From NCBI GenBank assembly GCA_946554445.1, contig CAMNSD010000007.1:62001-126000 (forward strand): a stretch of DNA of 64,000 bases, in the 5' to 3' direction. The DNA is from an uncultured Lachnospiraceae bacterium (lineage in GTDB: Bacteria > Bacillota > Clostridia > Lachnospirales > Lachnospiraceae). Positions 1 to 9,005 of the stretch are shown one piece after another (positions within the stretch are counted from its first letter, which is position 1; the number at the start of each line of letters is the position of its first letter). The notes below the pieces were generated by a model. That model did no database searches. It was not told the origin of the DNA and worked only from the letters and a program-made list of their open reading frames with translations. The position numbers and the translations under genes are program-made.

Positions 1-356
1 CGGCAGCCCGCCAGGTCGCTGTCCGTGGCCGTGATCCTCTCATACAGATGCTGCAGCATACCGGGGCACAGCCTGTCATCTGCGTCCACAAAGGTCACAT
101 ACGCGCCTTTCGACTGTTCTATGGCATAATTGCGCGCCGCAGAGACGCCCTGATCCGCCAGCGTAAACACTACAATGTTCCCATACTTTTCCTGCAGGCC
201 GGCACAGATTTCCCCGGTCCGGTCTGTGGAACCATCATTGACGATCAGGATTTCCAGATTGTCATAGGACTGTCCCGCAAGGCTGTCTATGCAGTTTTCC
301 AGATAAGCCTGTCCGTTGTGGACGGGCACGATCACACTGATCAGCTCACTCTTCAT
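1..356 (-). CDS. Family 2 glycosyltransferase, N-terminal part (cut by window edge)
   Basis: The first 118 residues of a GT-A fold glycosyltransferase are visible; the rest lies beyond the left edge. The start reads SVIVPVHNG, then VNDGSTDRT near residues 39-47, then DADD at 91-94, which is the metal- and nucleotide-sugar-binding DXD site. The enzyme should transfer a sugar from a nucleotide donor on the cytoplasmic face of the membrane. Its ATG overlaps the TGA of the preceding GT4 gene in an ATGA junction, so the two are probably translationally coupled. The frame stays open to base 1. Donor and acceptor cannot be told from this fragment. Confidence 0.88.
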   Translation of the reverse strand, partial: MKSELISVIVPVHNGQAYLENCIDSLAGQSYDNLEILIVNDGSTDRTGEICAGLQEKYGNIVVFTLADQGVSAARNYAIEQSKGAYVTFVDADDRLCPGMLQHLYERITATDSDLAGC

Positions 357-1399
357 GCGTTAAGCACCTTTTCATATATCCCAAGCAGGGTTTCCATATT
401 CTGCTCTATCCCAAATTCTGCAGCCACTTTCTTACGCGCAGCATCGCCAAGACTTCTGCACAGATTCTCGTCCTCCAGCAGTCGTTCCAATCCCACCTGC
501 AGCGCCGGCGCATCTTTCACGGGCACCAGAAGCCCTGTCTCTTCCGGCCGTATCATCTGGGGAATCCCCCCGGTATCTGTGGCCACAATGCCACAGTAGT
601 GAGCCATAGCTTCCAGAAGCGATACGGACTGTCCTTCAAAATATGACGGAAGTGTCAGAATCCTGCAATGCCGCAGCCACTTGACTTTCTCTTCCCCGCT
701 CACCCAGCCCAGCCAGGTGACATGCTCCTTGTCCTGTTCCGCCTCTTTTTTCAGCTGTTCATCTTCCCAGATGCCGCCCAGATAGAGATGAAAGTCTGGG
801 AATAGCCGAGCAAGTGCCGGCACACAGGCGAGCAGTTCCCTAATACCCTTCTCCCGGCACAGCCGCCCTAAGAACAACACGTCATGATTGGCATAGTCTT
901 TTGCAAAGGCTTCGGGAATGGCGATGGAATCGGGCAGTACCGTAATCCGTTCCCGGCCGATCAATTCCCCGAAAAAGTCCTTCCAGGCCGGCGCCAGCAC
1001 CAGAAAGGCGTCCCCCATGGATAGCACCCGCCTGATCCGCTCCTGACTCCTCTCGTTCTGTTCTTTCCGGTAAAACGTCTCAAAATCCCCGCCATGCTGG
1101 TGGATGACAATCTTTTTATGAAATCGTTTCGCCGTCCTGATAAAAAGACTCTTACGCCGGTAACTGTTATCCGAAGCCACGTTCACATGTACGATGTCAT
1201 AGCAGGGAAGCGCCAGCAGGAAACACAGATAGGCCGCCGCCGCCTGAAGCAGCTTGCGGAACTTTCCGCCCTCCACCATAGTACCTATATAACGCAGCTT
1301 TATTTTCTGATCTAATCCGGCTTCATAATAATTATTCACCACACCGGAAATACCGCCGTGCACCCGACGGGCCGGACCGATCATCAGCACGCGCATCAT
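353..1399 (-). CDS. Family 4 glycosyltransferase
   Basis: A 348-residue GT-B retaining glycosyltransferase. The N-terminal domain begins MRVLMIGP and has a glycine-rich HGGISG acceptor-side loop. The C-terminal donor-binding domain has FLGRLCREKG and the E-x7-E signature EGQSVSLLE followed by GIVATDTGG. It probably adds one sugar to the lipid-linked glycan in the cytoplasm. The start codon overlaps the stop of the upstream Wzy-like gene; a second ATG one codon later is equally possible. The family is clear; donor and linkage are not. Confidence 0.9.
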   Translation of the reverse strand: MMRVLMIGPARRVHGGISGVVNNYYEAGLDQKIKLRYIGTMVEGGKFRKLLQAAAAYLCFLLALPCYDIVHVNVASDNSYRRKSLFIRTAKRFHKKIVIHQHGGDFETFYRKEQNERSQERIRRVLSMGDAFLVLAPAWKDFFGELIGRERITVLPDSIAIPEAFAKDYANHDVLFLGRLCREKGIRELLACVPALARLFPDFHLYLGGIWEDEQLKKEAEQDKEHVTWLGWVSGEEKVKWLRHCRILTLPSYFEGQSVSLLEAMAHYCGIVATDTGGIPQMIRPEETGLLVPVKDAPALQVGLERLLEDENLCRSLGDAARKKVAAEFGIEQNMETLLGIYEKVLNA

Positions 1400-2652
1400 G
1401 TCGGCCCCCGTTCTGGGATCTCTTTACCCCAATTTTCCAGCCAGAGGAGAGCGCCCATCATCATGAGCAGATAGTTTCTCCCAATATAGACAGAAATCAA
1501 ATGGGCCTCCACCACCGTATACACCGCAAAGGCTACAAACAGCACTAAGCCGCAGGCATCCTTTCTCCTGGCAAACTGCCACAGAAGCGCCAGACATGCG
1601 GCCACATACAAGATACCGGGGATGATACCGTAGCGATAGAACAGTTTGATCCATCCCATATCAAAATAATAACTCATGTTATTTTCTTTAGAAAACAGAG
1701 ACCACGTTTGAATCATACCATTATTTTCCCACGAATCGGTGAGACTGACTATTCTGCCGCTGATCTGGCGGTCAATCTTCCCCAACAGGACAATATGGGA
1801 ATTATCCCTCGGCTCTCTATAGAAAAACTCATTCCACTGGACCTCCCGCACCCGTTGCGCGCAGACGGCCGCGTCCACCGAAAAAACAATACACAAAACA
1901 AACACCAGAAATCCGCAGAAATAAAGCACTTTCTTTTCCCGCAACGTTTTACACAAAGACATGATAAAGGCGCCGCCAATAAAAGCCATGGTAATGAGCA
2001 TACTGGTCTTAGAACCCGTCAGCAAATAGACACCCACATTCAGCATCATCAAAACCAGATAAATATACCATTTTAATCTATCAAACCACACATAGACGCC
2101 CAGCGCCGTCACCATAAGAAACATACAAGAAAGCGCGTTCGGATGCCCCATACCCAAGGTATAGCGAGTTTCTACAGCCGCTTCCTCTCCTATATAACGC
2201 GTCTCTTCCGCCGACTCCCGACCATAAGCCTGTGTCAGGCTGATATCGCCGTAGATACCCGTCACGGAGAGCAGAACAATGACCAGACACCCCGCCAGCG
2301 TCATATAGAAAGTATATCGCAGCATCTGCCGCAGGGGGATATCCTTGCAGGCCGCCACAAAAGTCACGATGCGGATGATATCATTGGCCTCCGTAATGCG
2401 ATAGGAAATAAATCCCAGCGCCTCAAAGGCCAAAATAAGCGCCCCCTCCTTCCAGTCGTACTTCGTAAGCAGGACCTTTCCTGCGAAAAGAAGAAAGGTT
2501 ACCCGAAACAGATAGCCTTCTATGGGATTGGTATAGTTGCTCTTGTCGATAATAACGATCAAAAGTTCTATGGTCAGCCCGGCATAAAAAAGCAGCCAGG
2601 GAATACGACTTTCCTCTCTCAATCGCCTGTACAATGTCCACACCTTGATCAT
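1396..2652 (-). CDS. Wzy-like multi-spanning membrane protein (probable repeat-unit polymerase)
   Basis: A 418-residue, very hydrophobic protein with about ten predicted membrane segments and a polar loop in its second half. It contains a GHPNALS motif, a sequence type often found in Wzy/O-antigen polymerases of Firmicutes capsule loci. It would join lipid-linked repeat units outside the membrane. The frame is open to 2733, but that would overlap the upstream GT17 by 85 bases. The ATG at 2652 makes an ATGA junction with the GT17 stop and has GGGAGG close upstream, so it is preferred. Wzy proteins share little sequence, so the call rests on topology, motif and context. Confidence 0.6.
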   Translation of the reverse strand: MIKVWTLYRRLREESRIPWLLFYAGLTIELLIVIIDKSNYTNPIEGYLFRVTFLLFAGKVLLTKYDWKEGALILAFEALGFISYRITEANDIIRIVTFVAACKDIPLRQMLRYTFYMTLAGCLVIVLLSVTGIYGDISLTQAYGRESAEETRYIGEEAAVETRYTLGMGHPNALSCMFLMVTALGVYVWFDRLKWYIYLVLMMLNVGVYLLTGSKTSMLITMAFIGGAFIMSLCKTLREKKVLYFCGFLVFVLCIVFSVDAAVCAQRVREVQWNEFFYREPRDNSHIVLLGKIDRQISGRIVSLTDSWENNGMIQTWSLFSKENNMSYYFDMGWIKLFYRYGIIPGILYVAACLALLWQFARRKDACGLVLFVAFAVYTVVEAHLISVYIGRNYLLMMMGALLWLENWGKEIPERGPT

Positions 2653-3596
2653 GCCCTCCCATGCAGCGCTCTGGCCGCCATGCCATGCAGGCGTCTTAAT
2701 ACCTGCATACCGGCAAGTCTCGTTTTCTTCCATAAAATCTCCATTTTTCCTACCTTGGGAGCCATCAGGAAATCATACTCCTGCTGATGTTCCCGTAAAT
2801 ATACAGGGTAAGTCTCATCTATTTCCACCCGTTTAAACTGTGCGTTGCGCTCAAAAATATCCTCTCCGCACAGCAGCCTGTCCACCGCCTCATTTAAATA
2901 ACGCTTGCTATTGTATTCCTGATGTGCGGCCGCCTGTACTTTGACGCCGATTCTTTTGGCCACATCCCGCTCTCCATCGCCGCCCATATAGCCAAAATGC
3001 CAGCCTCCGTTCGCCACGCGCACACTTCGGGGATCTGTGGGCGACACCTCCCGCAGGTACACGATCCCTTCCGCCGGCAGATTACCAAAACTGCAGATCT
3101 TCGTACCTAGCCATTTCTTTTTTTCCACGCCCGGAAACTCTCCCGTGATGGACAACAGGTTCCCGGAAATCTCCTCCATATTCAGGAAGCAATAGAACAT
3201 TCTCTGGGCCAGATGATAAATCTTCTCCCCATCAAACCGTTCTATGACCTGTAACAGCGTATCTGGGTTCGGAATCTCGTCCACATCACTGAAAATAATG
3301 ATATCTTCCGGCTTGCAGTCCGAGAGTGCGCGGATCAGCTGGTTCTTTTGATATTTATCCCGTTCATGGGTGGTGACGCCGCTCATGGGAGAATCCGTCA
3401 CCGCCACATAGCGGATTTTATCTTTAAATTTGTCAAAAAGCTGTCGGTTCTGGGCAAATATCATCTTTTTTTCTTTTCCGGAAAAGGTCACCGTAGCTTC
3501 CTCCAGAACAAAATAATCCACATACGGATCCAAAATCTCCATCCGCAGCTTTAAAATATCCAGTTCATTAAAAAAAGGAATACAATCAAATATCAT
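2649..3596 (-). CDS. Family 17 glycosyltransferase
   Basis: A 315-residue protein that begins MIFDCIPFFNELDIL and carries the GT17 pattern: VLEEA near residue 30, the HERDKYQKN segment, and FSDVDEIPN, a DXD-like site. GT17 was defined by the eukaryotic bisecting beta-1,4-N-acetylglucosaminyltransferase; bacterial members occur in polysaccharide loci, mostly uncharacterised. A GGAG sits seven bases before the ATG. The last codons overlap the Wzy-like gene. Family assignment is good; the sugar transferred is unknown. Confidence 0.8.
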   Translation of the reverse strand: MIFDCIPFFNELDILKLRMEILDPYVDYFVLEEATVTFSGKEKKMIFAQNRQLFDKFKDKIRYVAVTDSPMSGVTTHERDKYQKNQLIRALSDCKPEDIIIFSDVDEIPNPDTLLQVIERFDGEKIYHLAQRMFYCFLNMEEISGNLLSITGEFPGVEKKKWLGTKICSFGNLPAEGIVYLREVSPTDPRSVRVANGGWHFGYMGGDGERDVAKRIGVKVQAAAHQEYNSKRYLNEAVDRLLCGEDIFERNAQFKRVEIDETYPVYLREHQQEYDFLMAPKVGKMEILWKKTRLAGMQVLRRLHGMAARALHGRA

Positions 3597-3659
3597 AGTC
3601 TACTCCGTTTTCTTTTTTCATACAAATAAAATCATTCGTCAAAACATACATATCATCTG

Positions 3660-4433
3660 CTACTGCCGCCATTTTCTCCAGAACAAAAACGGCCGAATAC
3701 AGTCCTTACACTTCTGCCATCTAACCTTCCAGGGATTCTCAAAATGAGGATACTGTTCATTCCTGCCCCGCCACTTATGAAAGAGAAAGGGCGCCTCCAC
3801 ATCCATGATTTCCGGAATCATATGCTCATGGCCAAAATACTTCGCCACCTCAATCGGCGCAAACCGCATCCCCGCCTCCTCAATCAGATTTTTATATTTA
3901 CAGCACAAAAAGATATCCTCGTTATAATTATCATCCTCTGTCTTTTCCCATTTTAACTGCGCCTTTTCAGGAAATTCCAGAAGTTTCTTACTACGGATCG
4001 ACACACTGTTGCCCACCCGGCAGAGTTCTCCTTTCGCATCACGATAAGCATAATCATTCTGGGGCAACGGCCAGGGAGATCCAATATAATCATAATTTAG
4101 AAACTCCTCCCGCCAACTCTCCGGATGGACCACAAAGCCGTCCGCATGGACAATGAGCGCATAATCCGTGTGGATGTGTTTGCCCAATTCATACACCATT
4201 TTGTAATTAAACTTATCTATATTATCCAGTTTCGTTGTATGAGAATAACGGATTGTACGAGGCAGCGTCAGCGGCTTCCTGTGGGTAATCAATACCACAT
4301 CCCCAAAGTCAATCCCCCGCATACTGTATTCCAGCGCGTGAATCGTCTCATAGATATCCACGCTGGTCATGGCTGCCAGCGTCACATTTGGCAAATTCAG
4401 CTTTGGCTGCTTTGTCTGTATTTCCCCTCTCAT
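3660..4433 (-). CDS. DUF5672 protein, probable glycosyltransferase
   Basis: A 257-residue protein with the DUF5672 pattern: a GT-A-like N-terminal domain (VTLAAMTSVDIYETIHAL), VHADGF as a likely DXD-equivalent, and the diagnostic YDYIGSPWP. The family is found among glycan genes and is thought to be glycosyltransferase-like, but no activity is established to my knowledge. The ATG at 4433 has GAGG seven bases upstream. An alternative ATG at 4445 overlaps the DUF6056 stop as ATGA. The C-terminus is basic and aromatic, which could help membrane association. Confidence 0.75.
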   Translation of the reverse strand: MRGEIQTKQPKLNLPNVTLAAMTSVDIYETIHALEYSMRGIDFGDVVLITHRKPLTLPRTIRYSHTTKLDNIDKFNYKMVYELGKHIHTDYALIVHADGFVVHPESWREEFLNYDYIGSPWPLPQNDYAYRDAKGELCRVGNSVSIRSKKLLEFPEKAQLKWEKTEDDNYNEDIFLCCKYKNLIEEAGMRFAPIEVAKYFGHEHMIPEIMDVEAPFLFHKWRGRNEQYPHFENPWKVRWQKCKDCIRPFLFWRKWRQ

Positions 4434-4441
4434 CGTTTTCC

Positions 4442-5992
4442 TCATTTCATATCTTTTACTTTCACATATTCCTTATGATAATACCGCGTAACCGCCAGAT
4501 TCAGCCAGTTTTCCGGATTTGTGGACAAATCTTCAAAAGCAAACAGGGCCGGTTTCGCACTGTAGGGAGCAAATTCCACCCCGGCGATGTCTTCATCCAT
4601 ATATATCTCATACCGTTCCATGGCCTCTGTGTAAAAAGTCTGTGCATCGCCATTGAACAGGGAACGCATTGCCGAGACGGCTGTATAAGTATTTTTATCA
4701 GCAGTAAACACCCATACGATCAGTACCAGGAGCAGGCAGACTGCCGTCATCTGTTTCCCTGCCCGTTCCAGGAAGGTGCCGAATGCATCCGCCGCCTTCT
4801 CCCCTCTCTTCCTGTGGCTGAAATATCCCAGCCAATAAGCCGTGGTCATAAACAAGCCCAAGTAATATACCATCTGAATGATATTGTCCACTCTGGCAAG
4901 CCCCACCATACCTACCGCATAAAGCGTCGGGGTGAACATGGCGGAGAGCACACAATAGACGCCTGCCGTCACCCACAGAGGATGGGCAAAGTTCTTGTCG
5001 GAAGCTTTCATAATCTTCCACAAGACAGGCAGAACCGTCAGCCAGACCAGTATCACGAAAACCGGCGTCCAGCGGATGATAAACACCATCGTATAATAGA
5101 AAGACAACAGGACCGACAGGACGGGGGAATACCCGGTGGATGGATCCAGTGTGCTTCTCACCAGATTTCCCGGCGCTATGATATTACACAAAAAACCCAC
5201 GCTTCCCGTCACCAACGGCAGACAGACCGCCCATATCTTCCTGCGGTTTTTGACAATGGCATAAAGCAAGAGAAACGCCATCAAAACTTCCGCCTGCAGT
5301 CCTGTGATCAGATTGCCGCCGCCCACGATCACCGCCAATACTGCCGCTGCAACACTACAGATCATCCCGCGCATTCTGCTCTTAGCCCACAATGCGCCCG
5401 ATGTCAGCCTGAGCATAAAAAACAGGATAGACTGCATCAGGATATAATGGGTGGATCCATTGTACCAGTAAATTCCCTCAAAAGGCGCTTCCAACACCTG
5501 ATAAAACATAAATACTAAAAGCAGGGCAACAAAGGAAGACGCTGCTCCTTCCGCCCCCAGCCATTTAGTAAGGATATGCCGACACAATACAAAGGTGGAT
5601 GTTGCAAACATACCAATCATAAGAAGCGGCACCACCCAGGCAATCTCATAGTGAAAGTTCATGGGACATAACGCCATCAGAAAACAGGAAATATAGGTTC
5701 CCTGCCAGTTCTGATAAAATTCCATGTTCTGCCGCCAGGCCGTCTGCACCGACTGCAGATAGGAACCCGTAGCCAGCCACGTATCATGCACCTGTCTGCC
5801 GTAATCATAGTCGTCGATACACATGACGTTATATTTGCCAAGCAAGAGCAGCGGCATCAGAGAAATGATAAGCAGACATGCCGCGCACACCGCCATCCGC
5901 CGGGATGTCATACATTCCCCAAAAGCTGCGGCCTTCTCAGAAACCATCTTATTTATTTTTTCAAGTATTCTATCATGCTTCCTATAAGACAT
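4442..5992 (-). CDS. DUF6056 multi-spanning membrane protein, GT-C-like
   Basis: A 516-residue polytopic protein of the DUF6056 type. After the first membrane segment comes CIDDYDYG, an acidic pair in the first outer loop typical of GT-C enzymes. NWQGTYISCFL follows, then about ten further membrane segments and a polar C-terminal outer domain. GT-C proteins use polyprenyl-phosphate sugars to glycosylate on the outside of the membrane. That role is inferred from fold and context; the family itself is uncharacterised. The gene follows the GT11-like gene after 31 bases and overlaps the next gene if the latter starts at 4445. Confidence 0.7.
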   Translation of the reverse strand: MSYRKHDRILEKINKMVSEKAAAFGECMTSRRMAVCAACLLIISLMPLLLLGKYNVMCIDDYDYGRQVHDTWLATGSYLQSVQTAWRQNMEFYQNWQGTYISCFLMALCPMNFHYEIAWVVPLLMIGMFATSTFVLCRHILTKWLGAEGAASSFVALLLVFMFYQVLEAPFEGIYWYNGSTHYILMQSILFFMLRLTSGALWAKSRMRGMICSVAAAVLAVIVGGGNLITGLQAEVLMAFLLLYAIVKNRRKIWAVCLPLVTGSVGFLCNIIAPGNLVRSTLDPSTGYSPVLSVLLSFYYTMVFIIRWTPVFVILVWLTVLPVLWKIMKASDKNFAHPLWVTAGVYCVLSAMFTPTLYAVGMVGLARVDNIIQMVYYLGLFMTTAYWLGYFSHRKRGEKAADAFGTFLERAGKQMTAVCLLLVLIVWVFTADKNTYTAVSAMRSLFNGDAQTFYTEAMERYEIYMDEDIAGVEFAPYSAKPALFAFEDLSTNPENWLNLAVTRYYHKEYVKVKDMK

Positions 5993-6023
5993 TTTCCTGT
6001 ATTACCTTCTTCTTGAACACCTT

Positions 6024-7058
6024 TCAGTGCACCAATCTTTTGAGTCTTCTCTCCACGCCTCTGGCAATCTTACAGACATAAGCTTTCTTATAAACATACC
6101 AGGCATGCGCCTGCATCATCTTAAGCCGCAGGCCCTCGGGACGCACATTCAATTTCTGATATCTGGCCGAAGTCTGCTTATAACGCTGCAATTCCTCCCG
6201 GCATTCTTTGGCCGTAAACAACCTGCCCTTCCTGTCCATATAATGGAACAGGCTGTAAATATTCTGCTCCGATGCCCAATAGCCGTCAGAAACATTGTGT
6301 CTTGCCCAGTATTTAGGGGCAATGGCAAATTTTAACGTCTCACTGGTATGGGCCGGCAGACAGGCAAAAGAAGAATTGGAAAGTAATAAATAATGGGCGT
6401 TCTTTAATGTCACATAATCCTTGCCGATATCAAAATGATGGGCCTCAATGCCCGGCAGCGTCTTCTGTGCTGTCTCCACATCGTCCGTAATGATCACAAA
6501 CTCCATATCCGGGCGGATTTTCCTCATCTCCTCCATTCCATGAAGCCAGTATCTGCGGTTGATCAGAAGTTCCGGACTCCCCGTATACTCCCCGCCCCGC
6601 ATATTAATGACACAGAGATTCTCCCGGCTGTATTCGTAGGAATCATATTCCGGCTTCACCTTAAGCCACTGCCTTACCTGGGGAAGATATTTGAGGAAAT
6701 AAGACTCATCCTGCATATTTCCATACATCAGGGTATTGTCTTCCACCTGATGTATTTTCGGATCCGCCCCCGCCACATAACAGCCATATTTCAAATCATG
6801 CTTGGAATTACCAACAAAAAGCCTGTCCTCCACATCATGATACACCCGGAAAGCCTTCTTCTCTTCCTCCGTGATCACATGCCCTAAGTCCACATCCATA
6901 AAGTACATGCCCTTATCGCTGTGTATATTGACCGCAAACCGCTCCTGCCCTGCAGTACCAAACTCATAACCATTTTCTAACGCCACAGCCCTTGCCGTCA
7001 CATAACAGAACAACTGGTTGCCCAAGCCCTGTCCATTGATAAACTCTGTTCCTACCAT
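6024..7058 (-). CDS. GT11-like (alpha-1,2-fucosyltransferase-related) glycosyltransferase
   Basis: A 344-residue protein with the GT11 N-terminal pattern GQGLGNQLFCYVTAR and a later VINMRGGEY. The latter aligns with HxRRGDY of alpha-1,2-fucosyltransferases, where the arginine contacts GDP-fucose; here the motif is degenerate (RGGEY). The late segment LLSNSSFACLPAHTSE corresponds to the NSSFSWW region of the family. It may use GDP-fucose or a related GDP-sugar. It is a distant relative of the canonical GT11 encoded at 9,006-9,935, and the two flank an ABC flippase. No GDP-fucose synthesis genes are in the window. Confidence 0.75.
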   Translation of the reverse strand: MVGTEFINGQGLGNQLFCYVTARAVALENGYEFGTAGQERFAVNIHSDKGMYFMDVDLGHVITEEEKKAFRVYHDVEDRLFVGNSKHDLKYGCYVAGADPKIHQVEDNTLMYGNMQDESYFLKYLPQVRQWLKVKPEYDSYEYSRENLCVINMRGGEYTGSPELLINRRYWLHGMEEMRKIRPDMEFVIITDDVETAQKTLPGIEAHHFDIGKDYVTLKNAHYLLLSNSSFACLPAHTSETLKFAIAPKYWARHNVSDGYWASEQNIYSLFHYMDRKGRLFTAKECREELQRYKQTSARYQKLNVRPEGLRLKMMQAHAWYVYKKAYVCKIARGVERRLKRLVH

Positions 7059-7087
7059 CTGTCTTGATTATTTCCTTTCCCAAAAGT

Positions 7088-7167
7088 AAATTTGCTTCGC
7101 AAGATCAACAAATCGAACAAGTTCGATTGCGAGTTCCGCTCCGCGGACTCGAATAAGCGAAGATTTG
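7088..7167. repeat. Intergenic element with three nested inverted repeats
   Basis: The 113-base gap between the GT11-like and ABC genes holds a compact palindromic structure. The outer arms are CTTCGC (7095-7100) and GCGAAG (7157-7162), extended by AAAT/ATTT. They enclose a perfect 7-bp hairpin AATCGAA-CAAG-TTCGATT (7111-7128). A second hairpin at 7130-7151 has CGAG/CTCG and TCCGC/GCGGA stems separated by one bulged T, with loop TCC. The arms would fold into a three-way junction in DNA or RNA. There is no T-run, so it is not an ordinary terminator. It may be a dispersed repeat or an RNA-processing site. Confidence 0.6.
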
Positions 7168-7171
7168 ATTC

Positions 7172-8968
7172 TTACAGTGCTGTCTCTGTAATCTTGCCGT
7201 TTTCCACTTTATAGATAACATCGCACTTGGCAATGGTATTCAGCCTATGGGCAATGATGACCATTGTTTTCTTCCCGTGGAAGCTATTGACCGCTTCCAT
7301 CACAGCCTGCTCTGTATCTCCGTCCAAAGCCGACGTAGCCTCATCAAAGACCAGAATCTCCGGATTATGATAGAGCGCCCTGGCAATTCCCAACCGTTGT
7401 CTCTGTCCGCCGGAAATTCTGACACCCCTGTCACCTATGGTAGTCTCAAGCCCTTCCGGCAATTCTTCCACAAAGGTTTTCAGCTGCGCTTCCTCTAACA
7501 CTTCCCAGATTCTCTTATCGTCAATCTTATCCGCATCAATGCCAAACGCAATATTGTCTCTGATAGACTCGTCAATCAAGTAAATGGATTGCGGAATATA
7601 CCCAATCCTGCCAAGCCAGGAAGCATAATTTTCAAAAATATTCCGTCCATCGCAGGTAATGCTCCCCTCCTGTACATGCAAAAGCCCCAGCAGAATATCC
7701 ACAATCGTGGATTTACCCGCACCGGAAGGCCCCATGATACCCACCGACTGCCCTTTTTTCACTTCCATATGGGCGTCTGTGAAAATCGGTTTATCCGTGT
7801 TTGGATAGGTAAAGCTGATATGATCCAGCACAATCTTATCCGTTAACTCTAAAGGCTGCTTTGCCTCATCTTCCCCGTCGATAAGTCCCGTCACACTGCC
7901 ATTCACATCCTGTTTCATGTTCTCCGTCAGGTTTTCATACAGATAATCCAGACAAGGCTGGGTATAGGCAATCTCCGAGAGATAGGTATTGATACGGTTA
8001 GTGGCCGGCATCACCCTGACTGCCGCCACTGCAAAAGCCATCAACTGCTGGAACAGCGCAGAGATATCTCCACCCCGCATCATATAGATCATGATGAATG
8101 ACAACACCGCCACAATAAAGACCGTCTCAATCAAAAGTCTTGGCGTATTGTTCATAACCGCATAATTTCTCGCCACATTCGCGCCGATTGCGCCGCTTTC
8201 ATAGTAATTACGCACAAAAAATTCTTCCCGGTGCAGCACTTTCACATCCTTGAGACCGTAGATGGACTGAATCCTCCATTTGGCAATCCTGGACTGGATG
8301 GTCTGGTTCTTGCGTCCAATCGCATTTAACCGGGGTTTTAACACCTTGGTAATGATCAATGTCATGCCCAAAAAAACGACTCCGCAAAATACCGTCATGG
8401 CCGGACTCGCCACCAGCAGTACAATACAGATGGAAACGGCCACCACAATCTCCGTGATCATCTGAATCATCACCAGAATCAACTGGAATGCATTGGGGAT
8501 ATCGCTGTCTGTCAATCGAAACACCGTGGGAATGTCCGCTCCCAGGTACTCCTCATAAGGTCTGTTTAAAAATTCCCGCATCACGCGGCTGATCATCCGG
8601 TTCCGATTCCTAGTGACAAAGGTATTCTGCACATAAGTCTGCAGCAAAAGATAGAGATTCTTCACGATAAACAACGCGATCATCGTCCCCAGCATCAACA
8701 TGACCAATTCCCTGCCGGACTCTATCTTTATAGGAAGAAACTCTATGACCATGGACACATACCGGTTCTGCATAAAGTGCTCCGGTTCCATGATAGCCTG
8801 CACCACCGGCACCATGATAGATACGCTCAGCGTTTCCAAGATACCGCCAATCAAAATCATCACTGCGAGACCTGCCAGCTGCAGGCGCTGTTTATTGTCA
8901 AAGAGATATGCTATTTTCTTTAATAAAGTTACCTGTTCCTGCTTTTCTTCCTTGCCCGTATCGCTCAT
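7172..8968 (-). CDS. ABC transporter, fused permease and ATPase (PglK-like lipid-linked glycan flippase)
   Basis: A 598-residue half-transporter. The N-terminal membrane domain (about residues 1-330) opens with a PglK-type segment (GGILETLSVSIMVPVV). The ATPase domain has Walker A GPSGAGKST, signature ISGGQRQR, Walker B ILVFDEATSALD and the H-loop IIAHRL. It would act as a homodimer. PglK of Campylobacter flips undecaprenyl-diphosphate-linked oligosaccharide, and the context with PglC/E/F-like genes supports the same role. It closely resembles the second exporter at 54,828-56,582 across both domains. Lipid A or peptide export is less likely here. Confidence 0.85.
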   Translation of the reverse strand: MSDTGKEEKQEQVTLLKKIAYLFDNKQRLQLAGLAVMILIGGILETLSVSIMVPVVQAIMEPEHFMQNRYVSMVIEFLPIKIESGRELVMLMLGTMIALFIVKNLYLLLQTYVQNTFVTRNRNRMISRVMREFLNRPYEEYLGADIPTVFRLTDSDIPNAFQLILVMIQMITEIVVAVSICIVLLVASPAMTVFCGVVFLGMTLIITKVLKPRLNAIGRKNQTIQSRIAKWRIQSIYGLKDVKVLHREEFFVRNYYESGAIGANVARNYAVMNNTPRLLIETVFIVAVLSFIMIYMMRGGDISALFQQLMAFAVAAVRVMPATNRINTYLSEIAYTQPCLDYLYENLTENMKQDVNGSVTGLIDGEDEAKQPLELTDKIVLDHISFTYPNTDKPIFTDAHMEVKKGQSVGIMGPSGAGKSTIVDILLGLLHVQEGSITCDGRNIFENYASWLGRIGYIPQSIYLIDESIRDNIAFGIDADKIDDKRIWEVLEEAQLKTFVEELPEGLETTIGDRGVRISGGQRQRLGIARALYHNPEILVFDEATSALDGDTEQAVMEAVNSFHGKKTMVIIAHRLNTIAKCDVIYKVENGKITETAL

Positions 8969-9005
8969 ATTGCATAGATTCCTTCCGTATCGTCCTGTTA
9001 ACTCC

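Noticed and set aside
4388-5518. 376-codon plus-strand frame opposite the DUF6056 gene
   Set aside because: Shadow of the minus-strand gene. It has His/Gln/Arg-rich low-complexity composition, no motif, and ends inside the opposite gene.
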